From Neorhizobium galegae bv. officinalis (GTDB taxonomy: Bacteria > Pseudomonadota > Alphaproteobacteria > Rhizobiales > Rhizobiaceae), in contig CCRI01000012.1 of assembly GCA_000985875.1 (NCBI GenBank), positions 62,001-126,000 of the forward strand: a DNA stretch of 64,000 nucleotides, given 5' to 3'. The translations under genes were made by a program, and so were the position numbers. The notes beneath the pieces were generated by a model. The model was not told the origin of the DNA. It ran no database searches and worked only from the letters and a program-made list of their open reading frames with translations. Positions 27,037 to 35,100 of this stretch are shown here, in pieces (the stretch's first letter is position 1; each line of letters opens with the position of its first letter).

Positions 27037-27485
27037 AAATCCCTCATTCGGCGCCAGTCGGTAGCATTGTCGCCTACGAATATCTCTGGCATTCCCAATC
27101 TGGAACAAGGGACGACGGCGAGAAAACGCGCCCTGCGGTTATCGTCGTGTCTGCCGTCCGCGATGGAAGCAAAGAGATCGTCTATTGCCTCGGCATCTCG
27201 CATAGCGAACCGAAATCTCACCAACGGGCTTTGCCTCTGCCAGCAAAGCTGCTGAGGTATCTCGGCCTCTCGGACGAACCGTCCTGGGCTTATACCGACC
27301 AGTTGAATGTCTTCATCTGGCCGGGCCCCGATTTGCGGCCCGCTTCACGGTTGTCGAGCCGACCGCGCGCCGACGACAGCTGCGTGATTGGCCATCTGCC
27401 GAGCGACTGGTTCGAGTTGCTCAAGATGCATCTTGAGGAAAGCCGGCGGCTCGGGAAACTCGCCGCCATCAAACGCAGCGAATAG
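27033..27485 (+). CDS. PemK/MazF-like toxin, TTG start
   Basis: The 150-residue product begins at a TTG that overlaps the stop of the upstream gene; no early ATG or GTG exists in frame. It has the layout of PemK/MazF endoribonucleases: VGSIVAYEYLW at the start, GEKTRPAVIVVSA (compare K-x-RPA-V-V in MazF), and hydrophobic strands around VIGHLPSDWFELL. The protein is longer than MazF (about 110), with an insertion between residues 55 and 95. Target RNA sequence is unknown. The gene converges on an ABM-domain gene with 4 bp between stops. An RNase-inactive relative is possible. Confidence 0.6.
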   Translation: MKIPHSAPVGSIVAYEYLWHSQSGTRDDGEKTRPAVIVVSAVRDGSKEIVYCLGISHSEPKSHQRALPLPAKLLRYLGLSDEPSWAYTDQLNVFIWPGPDLRPASRLSSRPRADDSCVIGHLPSDWFELLKMHLEESRRLGKLAAIKRSE

Positions 27486-27489
27486 ACAT

Positions 27490-27837
27490 CTAAGCCGCAT
27501 GCGCCTCGCGGCTATCCTTCGGCGCCTCCTCCCTCTCGAACATGCCGTAGTCCCTGACGACATGGCCGATCCGCAGGCGGTAGTCGGCAAATACGCCGCC
27601 GCGGCCGGCCTTCTGGGCGGCGCGGTGGCTTTCGAGATTGCGCCATGCCTTGACGGCCTCTTCGTCCCGCCAGAAGGACAGGGAGAGGATTTTTCCGCGA
27701 AGCGTCAAGCTTTCGAAACGCTCGATCGAGATGAAGCCGTCGATGGTTTCCAGCTCCGACCGCAGCTCCCCGGCAAGGTCGAGATATTTGTGGCGTTCGC
27801 CCATATAGGGAATGACTTCGAAAATGACGGCGATCAT
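27490..27837 (-). CDS. Antibiotic biosynthesis monooxygenase (ABM) domain protein
   Basis: The 115-residue protein fits the dimeric alpha/beta ferredoxin-like ABM fold (IAVIFEVIPYMGERHKYLDL, then FISIERFES and LSLSFWRDEEAVKAWRN), the signature of this superfamily. Members are cofactor-free monooxygenases or heme-degrading enzymes, and many have no known substrate. Its ATG overlaps the stop of the NIPSNAP gene by 4 nt, so the two proteins are made together. Confidence 0.85.
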   Translation of the reverse strand: MIAVIFEVIPYMGERHKYLDLAGELRSELETIDGFISIERFESLTLRGKILSLSFWRDEEAVKAWRNLESHRAAQKAGRGGVFADYRLRIGHVVRDYGMFEREEAPKDSREAHAA

Positions 27838-28163
27838 GGCTTTACCAAAGCTCCGTGCGGCATGGATACGTTCTTGAGGAAGATCCGGTCCTCCTTCAGG
27901 ATGAAGCGTTCGCGCTTCGAAAACGCGTAATTCTCCTGCCCGAGCGGATCGGCCATCAGCCGGGCGCGATAGGCCTCGTAGGCGGCAAGGCTGTCGATGT
28001 TGTAGACGCCGTAGGCCGTCGTCGCCGAGCCCTCGTGCGGGCCGAAATAACCGATCAGGTCGGCGCCGCAGCGCGGGATCGCCTGGCCCCAGTTGCGGGC
28101 ATATTCAGTGAACTGATCCTTCTTGAACGGGTCGATCTCGTAGCGGATGAAACAGGTGATCAT
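27834..28163 (-). CDS. NIPSNAP-family protein
   Basis: The 109-residue product is a single ferredoxin-like NIPSNAP domain: MITCFIRYEIDPFKKDQF at the start, GYFGPHEGSATTAYGVY in the middle and a C-terminal basic stretch. Function of bacterial NIPSNAP proteins is unclear. It is the first gene of a two-gene operon with the ABM protein and divergent from an ArsR-type regulator 73 bp away, which probably controls it. Confidence 0.85.
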   Translation of the reverse strand: MITCFIRYEIDPFKKDQFTEYARNWGQAIPRCGADLIGYFGPHEGSATTAYGVYNIDSLAAYEAYRARLMADPLGQENYAFSKRERFILKEDRIFLKNVSMPHGALVKP

Positions 28164-28236
28164 GGCTTCGTCTCCTTTGGTTGCGGAGGTGTTTTGCCAT
28201 GTTGCCAGACGAAGATGCTTCGGTTACCGTCGAAGT

Positions 28237-28920
28237 ATGAAAGAAGGTCCAGACATTGCTCGCATCGGGATGCTGTTCGGCGATCCCGCCCGTGCCAACA
28301 TGCTGACCGCCCTGATGGGCGGCCAGGCGCTGACGGCGACCGAACTTGCGCAAGCGGCCGGCGTGACGGTGCAGACGGCCAGTTCGCATCTTTCCAAGCT
28401 CGAAGACGGCGGCATTCTGACCCAGCGCAAGCAGGGCCGGCACCGCTATTTCACGCTTGCCGACGCGGCCGCCGGCACCCTGCTCGAAACCATCATGGGG
28501 TTTGCGGCAAGCAGGGGCCATCTGCGCCACCGGCCGGGGCCGAAAGATCCTGCGCTGCGCAAGGCCCGCGTCTGCTACGATCATCTCGCCGGCGACTATG
28601 GTGTGAGAATGCTCGACAGTTTCGTCGCCCGCGGCGCGATCGAGAGCGATGGCGAGAACCTGGCGATGACCGAGGACGGTCGCGCGGAACTCGGCACGCT
28701 CGGCATCGATGTCGCATCGCTCACATCCAGCCGCCGGCCGCTGTGCAAATCCTGCCTTGACTGGAGCGAGCGGCGTTCGCATCTGGCCGGCACGCTCGGC
28801 AAGGCGCTTCTCTCGCATTTCCTCGAAAACGGCTGGGCACGGCGCAGCGGTGAAAGCCGCGCCGTGCTGTTCACTCCCGAGGGCGAACGGAAATTCCTGG
28901 CGCTGTTTCCGGCCGACTGA
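28237..28920 (+). CDS. ArsR-type winged-helix transcriptional regulator
   Basis: The start ATG at 28237 gives 227 residues. The N-terminal ArsR domain is clear (LTATELAQAAGVTVQTASSH, then GRHRYFTLAD). The extended C-terminal part has KARVCYDHLAGDYGV and a CKSC pair (C170, C173) in RPLCKSCLDWSERR, which may sense metal, redox or ligand. It is divergent from the NIPSNAP-ABM operon. Its last 50 bp overlap the convergent DUF1284 gene. The effector is unknown. Confidence 0.88.
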   Translation: MKEGPDIARIGMLFGDPARANMLTALMGGQALTATELAQAAGVTVQTASSHLSKLEDGGILTQRKQGRHRYFTLADAAAGTLLETIMGFAASRGHLRHRPGPKDPALRKARVCYDHLAGDYGVRMLDSFVARGAIESDGENLAMTEDGRAELGTLGIDVASLTSSRRPLCKSCLDWSERRSHLAGTLGKALLSHFLENGWARRSGESRAVLFTPEGERKFLALFPAD

Positions 28921-29341
28921 AGGTCATGACCAGCGCGCCTGCATAATCCTGTCCCGCGATGCGATCGCAAAGGCTGCTCCAATCGCAACCCGTGCAAGCG
29001 CGGCGCGTCACGCCGGCAGAGAAGGCGCGGCGCAGTTTTTGGAACAGCGCCGGATCGGAGGCGATCACCGACCCGATCTCAAGCTCCCGCCCAAGCAGGC
29101 GGGCAATATCCGCCAGCGCCGCTGCATCGCGACCAGTAACGGAAGCACCGAAACAATGCGCATCTTCATCCGAGAGAAGCGGGGCGCAGATATCGTCGGG
29201 GCCGGAAACGATCTCGATCGTCTCGCCGGCGGAAAGCCGGCCGGCGAGACGACGATAGTTGGCGACGAAGGCTGGGCTATAGCCCTCGCCGACGAAGGTC
29301 AGCATGCAGAGAAGATGATGCGGCCGCAGCCTCACCGTCAC
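28871..29341 (-). CDS. DUF1284 protein, possible metal or Fe-S binding
   Basis: The 156-residue protein belongs to DUF1284 (RLRPHHLLCMLTFVGEGYS at the N-terminus). It has H8, H9, C12, C52, C63 and a C-terminal C116-x2-C119-x5-C125 cluster, a set suited to an iron-sulfur or zinc site; this is inferred. The ATG overlaps the bioY stop (ATGA), so it is made from the bioY transcript and may assist biotin metabolism. It overlaps the end of the ArsR gene by 50 bp. Confidence 0.85.
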   Translation of the reverse strand: MTVRLRPHHLLCMLTFVGEGYSPAFVANYRRLAGRLSAGETIEIVSGPDDICAPLLSDEDAHCFGASVTGRDAAALADIARLLGRELEIGSVIASDPALFQKLRRAFSAGVTRRACTGCDWSSLCDRIAGQDYAGALVMTFSRPETAPGISVRPRE

Positions 29342-29925
29342 TCAGCCGCAGCGCGGTTGCGGGAGGCGACCACGGCAAGGACAGCCGCCGCCAGGCCCGA
29401 TTTCAGCGCCGCCCCGAGGATGAACGGGGCAACACCGGCCCAGAACGCCTTTTCAGCGCCGATCAGCGCCGCGAGCCAGGCCCAGCCGAGCGCAAGGCAG
29501 AGAAGGTTTGCGATCAGATGTGCCGAGAAGCTGGCGAGGATGCGCCGCCCGGTCCAGCCGCGTTCGGCAAGCCAGCCTGCAAGGGCTGCGATCACCGGAA
29601 AGGAAAAGAGATAACCGGCGGTCGGCCCCGCGAAGGCGGCAATGCTGCCCGACCCACCCGCCAGCACGGGCGCTCCAAGCGCTGCTTCTCCAAGCCACGC
29701 AAGCACCGTCAAGGCGCCAAGCCGCCAGCCGTAGAGCGCGCCGATCATCGTCACGGCGAAGGTCTGCATGGTGATCGGGACCGGAACCATCGGCACGGCG
29801 ATCCGGGACGCGATCGCCAGCACCAGCGTCCCCGCAAGCACGAACAGGACCTTGGCAGGAACGGACCGGCCGGCCAGCCGGAAGGGATCGAAAACAAGTG
29901 TCTGGTGGGAAGTCATCAGGGACAT
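29338..29925 (-). CDS. bioY: Biotin transporter substrate-binding subunit BioY
   Basis: BioY is the membrane substrate-binding component of biotin ECF transporters; rhizobial versions can work without BioM/BioN. The ATG at 29925 with AGGAGAG upstream gives 195 residues with six hydrophobic segments and the family motif MVPVPITMQTFAVTMIGALYG followed by GSGSIAAFAGPTAGYLFSFP. The gene is followed by a coupled DUF1284 gene. A BioR operator lies 20 bp before the start, so biotin repression is expected. bioM and bioN are not in the window. Confidence 0.95.
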   Translation of the reverse strand: MSLMTSHQTLVFDPFRLAGRSVPAKVLFVLAGTLVLAIASRIAVPMVPVPITMQTFAVTMIGALYGWRLGALTVLAWLGEAALGAPVLAGGSGSIAAFAGPTAGYLFSFPVIAALAGWLAERGWTGRRILASFSAHLIANLLCLALGWAWLAALIGAEKAFWAGVAPFILGAALKSGLAAAVLAVVASRNRAAAE

Positions 29926-29944
29926 CGAGGCTCTCCTTTTCAAA

Positions 29945-29954
29945 TTATAGATAA
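29945..29954 (-). promoter_or_regulatory. BioR operator, bioY-proximal
   Basis: TTATAGATAA on the plus strand matches the BioR consensus TTATMKATAA. It lies 20 bp before the bioY ATG and overlaps a TATAAT that could be its -10 element, a position for repression. Confidence 0.85.
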
Positions 29955-30086
29955 TTTTGATTCTCATCTATTTTATGAAATGGTTTTTGCCAGATGACAA
30001 GCGCTCGACCGCGACTTCATCGTCATGACACCAAGACGACAAGCACGGATGCCCCGCTTTTCCAGCAAAATTCACTGGAAATAAAA

Positions 30087-30096
30087 TTATCTATAA
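30087..30096. promoter_or_regulatory. Second BioR operator
   Basis: TTATCTATAA is an exact BioR site, 142 bp from the first, and lies 13 bp beyond the 3' end of the broken bioR gene. It may support looping, serve an alternative bioY promoter, or be left over from lost genes. Confidence 0.75.
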
Positions 30097-30108
30097 TTTT
30101 TGAAATGG

Positions 30109-30776
30109 TCAGCCAACGATGGCAAAGATCTCGCGCGGAGTACCGGTCTTGGCCGGTTGCGGGCCACGCCCGATCCATTGCACATGCTTCTGCAGGATGG
30201 CGGCGGCCTCATCGGTCTTGCCCTGCCGGAGGGCGGCCAGAATGGCGCGGTGGTCGTGGTCGGTGCGCTTTTCCCAGCCCGACTGCCAGGCGGAGAACAG
30301 GAACCTGGCGCTTGCGGCATGCAGGTCGTCGATCGAGGCGAGCAGGCGCTTCATGCCGCAGGGCGTGAGGATAAGCCGGTGGAAACGGCGGTTCGCCGCT
30401 TCCCAGGCATGCACGTCGGCTGCAGCATCGCCCTCGCGGGTCGCTTCCTCCGCCGCATCGAGGATGGCGGGGGTCAGGTGGCGGCGGCGTGGCGGAGCGC
30501 CAGCACTTCCAGCACGGCGCGCATTTCCGCCACTTCGCGGACTTCGGCGAGATCGAAGGAGGCGACGCGCACGCCGCGACGCGGCTCGCTGATCGCCAGG
30601 CCCTGCGCCTCCAATCGGCGGAAGGCCTCGCGCACCGGCACGTGGCTGGTCTGAAATTCCTCGGCGATGTGATCCTGGCGAAGACGGGCACCCGGAGCGA
30701 GCTCGCCGCGCACGATGCGGTCGGCGAGCACCCGGCTGATGCGGCTGGCGATGGTGTCTTCCGGCTCCTTGCCCAT
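30109..30776 (-). pseudogene. bioR: Frameshifted GntR-family biotin regulator BioR
   Basis: The N-terminal half (residues 1-100 from ATG 30776) has the GntR winged helix RISRVLADRIVRGELAPGAR, VPVREAFRRLEAQGLA and PRRGVRVASF, then stops at TGA 30474-30476. The rest of the FCD ligand-binding domain continues in the next frame from about 30480 to 30109 (HLTPAILDAAEEATREGDAA, WEAANRRFHRLILTPCG and others). One missing base in the GCC-rich run near 30476-30492 explains the break. The neighbouring BioR boxes and bioY identify it. It is either a true inactivation, a programmed shift, or a sequencing error. Confidence 0.82.
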
Positions 30777-30925
30777 CCGCGTTCCTTAGAACGCCGTTCC
30801 CGGCTTGTCGAGAGCCGCCCGCTACGCTTGTCCCAGCCATGCATGGCGGTTGGTTGAGGTTTCCATTACCATCGTATAAAAGCCCGCTTCACCGTCCATA
30901 CAAGGCCCATAAAAGGCATTTTCTC

Positions 30926-31615
30926 ATGAGCAGCTTCGACCTCATCATCTTCGATTGCGACGGCGTTCTCGTCGATTCAGAAATCATCGCGGCGCAGGTG
31001 GAATCCAGGCTGCTGACCGAAGCGGGTTATCCGATCAGCGTCGAGGAAATGGGCGAGCGTTTCGCCGGCATGACCTGGAAGAACATCCTGCTGGCCGTGG
31101 AAAAGGAAGCCGATATTCCCCTGTCGGCCTCGCTGCTCGACAAGTCCGAGACGCTGCTCGATGCGCGGCTTGCCCGCGACGTGAAGATCATCGACGGCGT
31201 GAAATTCGCGCTGGCAAGGCTGACGACGCAGCGCTGCATCTGCTCCAATTCGAGCACCCACCGGCTCGACGTGATGCTCGAAAAGGTCGGCCTGAAACCC
31301 TATTTCGCGCCGCATATCTATTCTGCCAAGGATCTCGGGCCGGATCGGGTGAAGCCAAAGCCGGATATCTTCCTGCACGCGGCCGAGCAGTTCAAGGTCG
31401 CGCCGGAGAAGTGCCTGGTGATCGAGGATTCCACCCATGGCGTCCACGGCGCCCGGGCGGCCGGCATGCGCGTCGTCGGTTTTACCGGCGCATCGCATAC
31501 CTATCCGAGCCATGCCGACCGGCTGACCGATGCGGGCGCTGAAACGGTGATCTCGCGGATGGTGGACCTGCCGGCCGTCATCGCCGCGCTCGGCGAATGG
31601 GCCGGGGCGCTCTAA
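30926..31615 (+). CDS. HAD-superfamily phosphatase/phosphoglucomutase-like
   Basis: The ATG at 30926 gives 229 residues with a complete HAD set: DCDGVLVDSE (both aspartates present), CSNSSTHR as motif II, the lysine in VKPKPDIF and the acidic motif VIEDSTHGVHGARAAGM. This is the beta-phosphoglucomutase/YqaB-type branch. Substrate unknown. It lies between bioR and a convergent lipoprotein gene. Confidence 0.9.
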   Translation: MSSFDLIIFDCDGVLVDSEIIAAQVESRLLTEAGYPISVEEMGERFAGMTWKNILLAVEKEADIPLSASLLDKSETLLDARLARDVKIIDGVKFALARLTTQRCICSNSSTHRLDVMLEKVGLKPYFAPHIYSAKDLGPDRVKPKPDIFLHAAEQFKVAPEKCLVIEDSTHGVHGARAAGMRVVGFTGASHTYPSHADRLTDAGAETVISRMVDLPAVIAALGEWAGAL

Positions 31616-31639
31616 GCGCCCCGATCGGTTCTTTCTCGA

Positions 31640-32218
31640 TCAGCTCCGGCGGGCCGGCTTCTTTGCCGGGCCGGTGTCGAAGCCGAGGCGGACGCGGGTG
31701 AACCGCGAGGCACCGCCTTGCGCGTTCGGGATCTGCACATCCGCCTTGCTGAAGATGAATTGGGTACCGCCGGCCGGCATCTCGACCGGGAAAGCCACTT
31801 TCTGCGAATAGATGACGTTGTCGCCGTCGACCACTTCGACGAGGATCGGCAGGGTGACCTGGCCGGGAACGCCGACGGGACCCTGGACGACACGTCCTTG
31901 CGCGACGAGGTTGATCGTCAGCGTCGTCTCATTGGCCGTGCACTGACGCGTCGCGTCGGCGAGCGAGGCCTGGTAGAGCAGTTTTTCCGGCGTGTTCTCG
32001 CCGCCGCGCGCATAGGCGCGGTGGATGGCGGTCTGTTCCAGCATGACGACCGGCGGGCAGAAGGCTTGTACGACCGCGGTCGCGGCCTGATCGGCGGGGG
32101 CAGCGGTGGCGGTTGGGGTCAGTCCTTCGGTCGGCGCCGAGGAATTGCAGCTTGCGAGAACCGCCACGACCGATACCGCCAGAAAACCACGCGAAATCTT
32201 TGCAAACACCGTACTCAA
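31640..32218 (-). CDS. Lipoprotein of unknown function
   Basis: The 192-residue precursor has a signal with lipobox LASC (Cys at 24), a Thr/Ala-rich linker (TEGLTPTATAAPADQAATAV) and a domain with a single beta-rich core containing FCPPVVM and RQCTANE. The C-terminal segment SRFTRVRLGFDTGPAKK resembles envelope lipoproteins widespread in Rhizobiales. It is divergent from thrC. Confidence 0.8.
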   Translation of the reverse strand: MSTVFAKISRGFLAVSVVAVLASCNSSAPTEGLTPTATAAPADQAATAVVQAFCPPVVMLEQTAIHRAYARGGENTPEKLLYQASLADATRQCTANETTLTINLVAQGRVVQGPVGVPGQVTLPILVEVVDGDNVIYSQKVAFPVEMPAGGTQFIFSKADVQIPNAQGGASRFTRVRLGFDTGPAKKPARRS

Positions 32219-32338
32219 CCCTCTTCCATCCCAATATCTGGGCCATTTACCTGGCGAACCGGAGTGTCATTTTCCGGTCTTTCACCGCCCATTTTCCTGG
32301 TCTATATCAGCGGCGCGAATAAAAATCGATTGGGGTTG

Positions 32339-33739
32339 ATGGTCGTGGACTATATTTCTACCCGGGGCGAAGCCGCTCCGCTCGGATTCCGGGATGCGCT
32401 GATGGCGGGTCTTGCCCGCGACGGCGGCCTTTACGTGCCACGCCAATGGCCTTCGCTCTCCAAGAAGGAGATCCGCGCGCTGCGCGGCAAGACCTATCAG
32501 GAGGTCGCCTTCGAGATCCTCAAGCACTTCGTCGGCGATGAAATCCCCGCCGACAAGCTGAAGGGAATGATAGACGAGGCCTATGCCACGTTCCGGCATC
32601 CGGCCGTCGTGCCGCTGGTGCAGACCGGGCCGAACGATTTCGTGCTCGAACTCTTCCACGGCACCACGCTCGCCTTCAAGGACGTGGCGATGCAGCTGCT
32701 CGCCCGGCTGATGGACTATGTGCTGGCCGAGCGCGGCGAACGGGCCACCATCGTCGGCGCGACGTCGGGGGATACCGGCGGGGCGGCGATCGACGCATTC
32801 GCGGGCCGCGAGCGCACCGACATCTTCATCCTTTTCCCGCATGGCAAGGTCTCGCCCGTACAGCAGCGGCAGATGACCACGTCCAGTGCCGCCAACGTGC
32901 ATGCGCTGGCGCTGAAGGGCAATTTCGACGACTGCCAGAACATCGTCAAGGAGATGTTCAACGACGTCGCCTTCCGCGACCGGGTAAAGCTCTCGGGCGT
33001 CAACTCGATCAACTGGGCGCGCATCATGGCGCAGGTGGTCTATTATTTCACCGCCGCCGTTTCGCTCGGCGGGCCGGACCGGAAAATCTCCTTCACGGTG
33101 CCGACCGGCAATTTCGGCGATATCTTCGCCGGTTACGTGGCCAAGAAGATGGGCCTGCCGATCGACCGGCTGGTGATCGCCACCAACGACAACGACATCC
33201 TTGCCCGCACGCTGAAGACCGGGCGCTACGAGATGCGCGACGTCAAGGCGACCACCTCGCCCTCGATGGACATCCAGATCTCGTCCAATTTCGAGCGGCT
33301 GCTGTTCGAAGCCTATGGCCGCGACGCCGGCTCGGTTCGAGCGGCCATGGCCGGGCTGAAACAATCCGGCAGTTTCGAGATCAAGCCTGACGCGTTGAAG
33401 GCGATCCGCCGCGAGTTCCGCGCCGGACGGGCAACGGAACGGCAGGTTGCCGCAACCATTCGCGAAACCCTTTCCGAGACCGGCTACCTCCTCGACCCCC
33501 ATACTGCGACCGGTGTTTTCGTCGCAGGCAAGAACGCAAAACCGGCAAGCCCGATGGTCACTCTCGCCACCGCGCACCCGGCCAAATTTCCGGCCTCGGT
33601 AAAATCCGCTTGCGGAATTGATCCGGCGCTTCCATCATGGCTTGCTGATCTTATGCAAAGGGAGGAGCGCTTCGATATCTTGGAGCCTGAGCTTAAGTCC
33701 GTCGAAACTTTCATCGGCGAGCATGCCCGCGCTAAGTAA
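32339..33739 (+). CDS. thrC: Threonine synthase
   Basis: ThrC converts O-phosphohomoserine to threonine with pyridoxal phosphate. The start at 32339 (MVVDYISTRG) gives 466 residues; the long in-frame region upstream is antisense to the lipoprotein gene. The PLP lysine is K114 in LAFKDVAMQ, preceded by FHGTTLAF; ATSGDTGGAAIDAF and the C-terminal HPAKFP are typical. thrB is 17 kb away in the window. The ATG lacks a strong ribosome site. Confidence 0.96.
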   Translation: MVVDYISTRGEAAPLGFRDALMAGLARDGGLYVPRQWPSLSKKEIRALRGKTYQEVAFEILKHFVGDEIPADKLKGMIDEAYATFRHPAVVPLVQTGPNDFVLELFHGTTLAFKDVAMQLLARLMDYVLAERGERATIVGATSGDTGGAAIDAFAGRERTDIFILFPHGKVSPVQQRQMTTSSAANVHALALKGNFDDCQNIVKEMFNDVAFRDRVKLSGVNSINWARIMAQVVYYFTAAVSLGGPDRKISFTVPTGNFGDIFAGYVAKKMGLPIDRLVIATNDNDILARTLKTGRYEMRDVKATTSPSMDIQISSNFERLLFEAYGRDAGSVRAAMAGLKQSGSFEIKPDALKAIRREFRAGRATERQVAATIRETLSETGYLLDPHTATGVFVAGKNAKPASPMVTLATAHPAKFPASVKSACGIDPALPSWLADLMQREERFDILEPELKSVETFIGEHARAK

Positions 33740-33772
33740 AATAGGTATCGGCGGCGCCGGAAAGACGTAAAG

Positions 33773-35071
33773 ATGAATGTAGAAATCACCCGGCTCGCCT
33801 CCGGGTTGACGGTCGTCACCGAAACCATGCCGCATCTGGAGAGCGTCGCGCTGGGTGTCTGGATCAAGTCCGGATCACGTAACGAGACCGAGGACGAACA
33901 TGGGATCGCCCACCTCCTCGAGCACATGGCCTTCAAGGGCACGACCCGCCGCAGCGCCCGTGACATCGCCGAGGAGATCGAGAATGTCGGCGGCGAACTC
34001 AATGCCGCAACATCCACCGAAACCACCTCCTATTACGCGCGGGTGCTCAGGGACAACGTACCGCTCGCGGTCGACATCCTTGCCGATATCCTGACGGAAT
34101 CGGAATTCGACGAGGAAGAACTTCGCCGCGAAAAGCACGTCATCCTCCAGGAGATCGGGGCTGCCAACGACACGCCCGACGACGTGGTTTTCGACAAGTT
34201 TTCCGAGGTCGCCTATCGGGGCCAGACGCTCGGCCGGCCGATCCTCGGCACGCCGGATACGGTCAAGGGTTTCACGCCCGGGCAGATCCGCAACTACCTT
34301 TCGCGCAATTACACGACCGACCGGATGTTCGTGGTCGCTGCCGGCGCCGTGGATCACACGACGTTCGTCCGCCAAGTGGAGGAGCGCTTTGCCCGCCTGC
34401 CCATGACCCCGAGCGCACCGCCCGTGCTGGAAGTCGCCCGCTATATCGGCGGCGACGTGCGCGAAACCCGCGACCTCATGGACGCGCAGGTCCTGCTCGG
34501 TTTCGAGGGCAAGGCCTATCACGTGCGCGACTTCTACTGCTCGCAGATTCTCGCCAACATCCTCGGCGGCGGCATGTCCTCGCGGCTGTTCCAGGAAGTG
34601 CGCGAACGTCGCGGCCTGTGTTATTCGGTCTATGCCTTCCACTGGGGTTTTTCCGATACCGGCATCTTCGGCATCCATGCAGCAACCGGCGGCAACGAGT
34701 TGCCGACGCTGGTGCCCGTCATCATCGATGAGCTGCGCAAGTCCTCGGAAACCATTCATCAGCAGGAAATCGACCGCGCCCGCGCCCAGATCCGCGCCCA
34801 GCTTCTGATGGGCCAGGAAAGCCCCGCCGCCCGCGCCGGCCAGATCGCCCGCCAGATGATGCTCTACGGACGCCCGATCCCGAACCCGGAAATGATGGAA
34901 CGGCTGGAAGGCATCACCACGGAACGGCTCACCGATCTTGCCGGACGGCTGTTTTTCGATACAGTTCCCACCTTGTCGGCTGTCGGCCCGATCGAACAGC
35001 TCGCGCCACTGACCGACATCTCCACGGCGCTTGCAACGCCGGGGATCCAGACCAAGAAGGCTGCCGGTTAA
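33773..35071 (+). CDS. M16-family zinc peptidase (processing-peptidase-like)
   Basis: The 432-residue protein has the inverted zinc motif HLLEH (H47, E50, H51) with the third ligand in the following helix region (EEELRREKHVILQEI). The C-terminal half is a catalytically silent M16 repeat with the R/Y region GLCYSVYAFHWGFSD. It resembles mitochondrial processing peptidase beta subunits and the rhizobial peptidases usually named PqqL/MPP-like. It starts 33 bp after thrC and precedes the GNAT-EAL pair in the same direction. Confidence 0.93.
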   Translation: MNVEITRLASGLTVVTETMPHLESVALGVWIKSGSRNETEDEHGIAHLLEHMAFKGTTRRSARDIAEEIENVGGELNAATSTETTSYYARVLRDNVPLAVDILADILTESEFDEEELRREKHVILQEIGAANDTPDDVVFDKFSEVAYRGQTLGRPILGTPDTVKGFTPGQIRNYLSRNYTTDRMFVVAAGAVDHTTFVRQVEERFARLPMTPSAPPVLEVARYIGGDVRETRDLMDAQVLLGFEGKAYHVRDFYCSQILANILGGGMSSRLFQEVRERRGLCYSVYAFHWGFSDTGIFGIHAATGGNELPTLVPVIIDELRKSSETIHQQEIDRARAQIRAQLLMGQESPAARAGQIARQMMLYGRPIPNPEMMERLEGITTERLTDLAGRLFFDTVPTLSAVGPIEQLAPLTDISTALATPGIQTKKAAG

Positions 35072-35100
35072 ACCGGCGCCCTGCCCGGAGCAGCACTAGC

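Noticed and set aside
31718..32338. N-terminal extension of thrC
   Set aside because: The upstream in-frame stretch is antisense to a lipoprotein gene; threonine synthase begins at the MVVDYISTRG segment.
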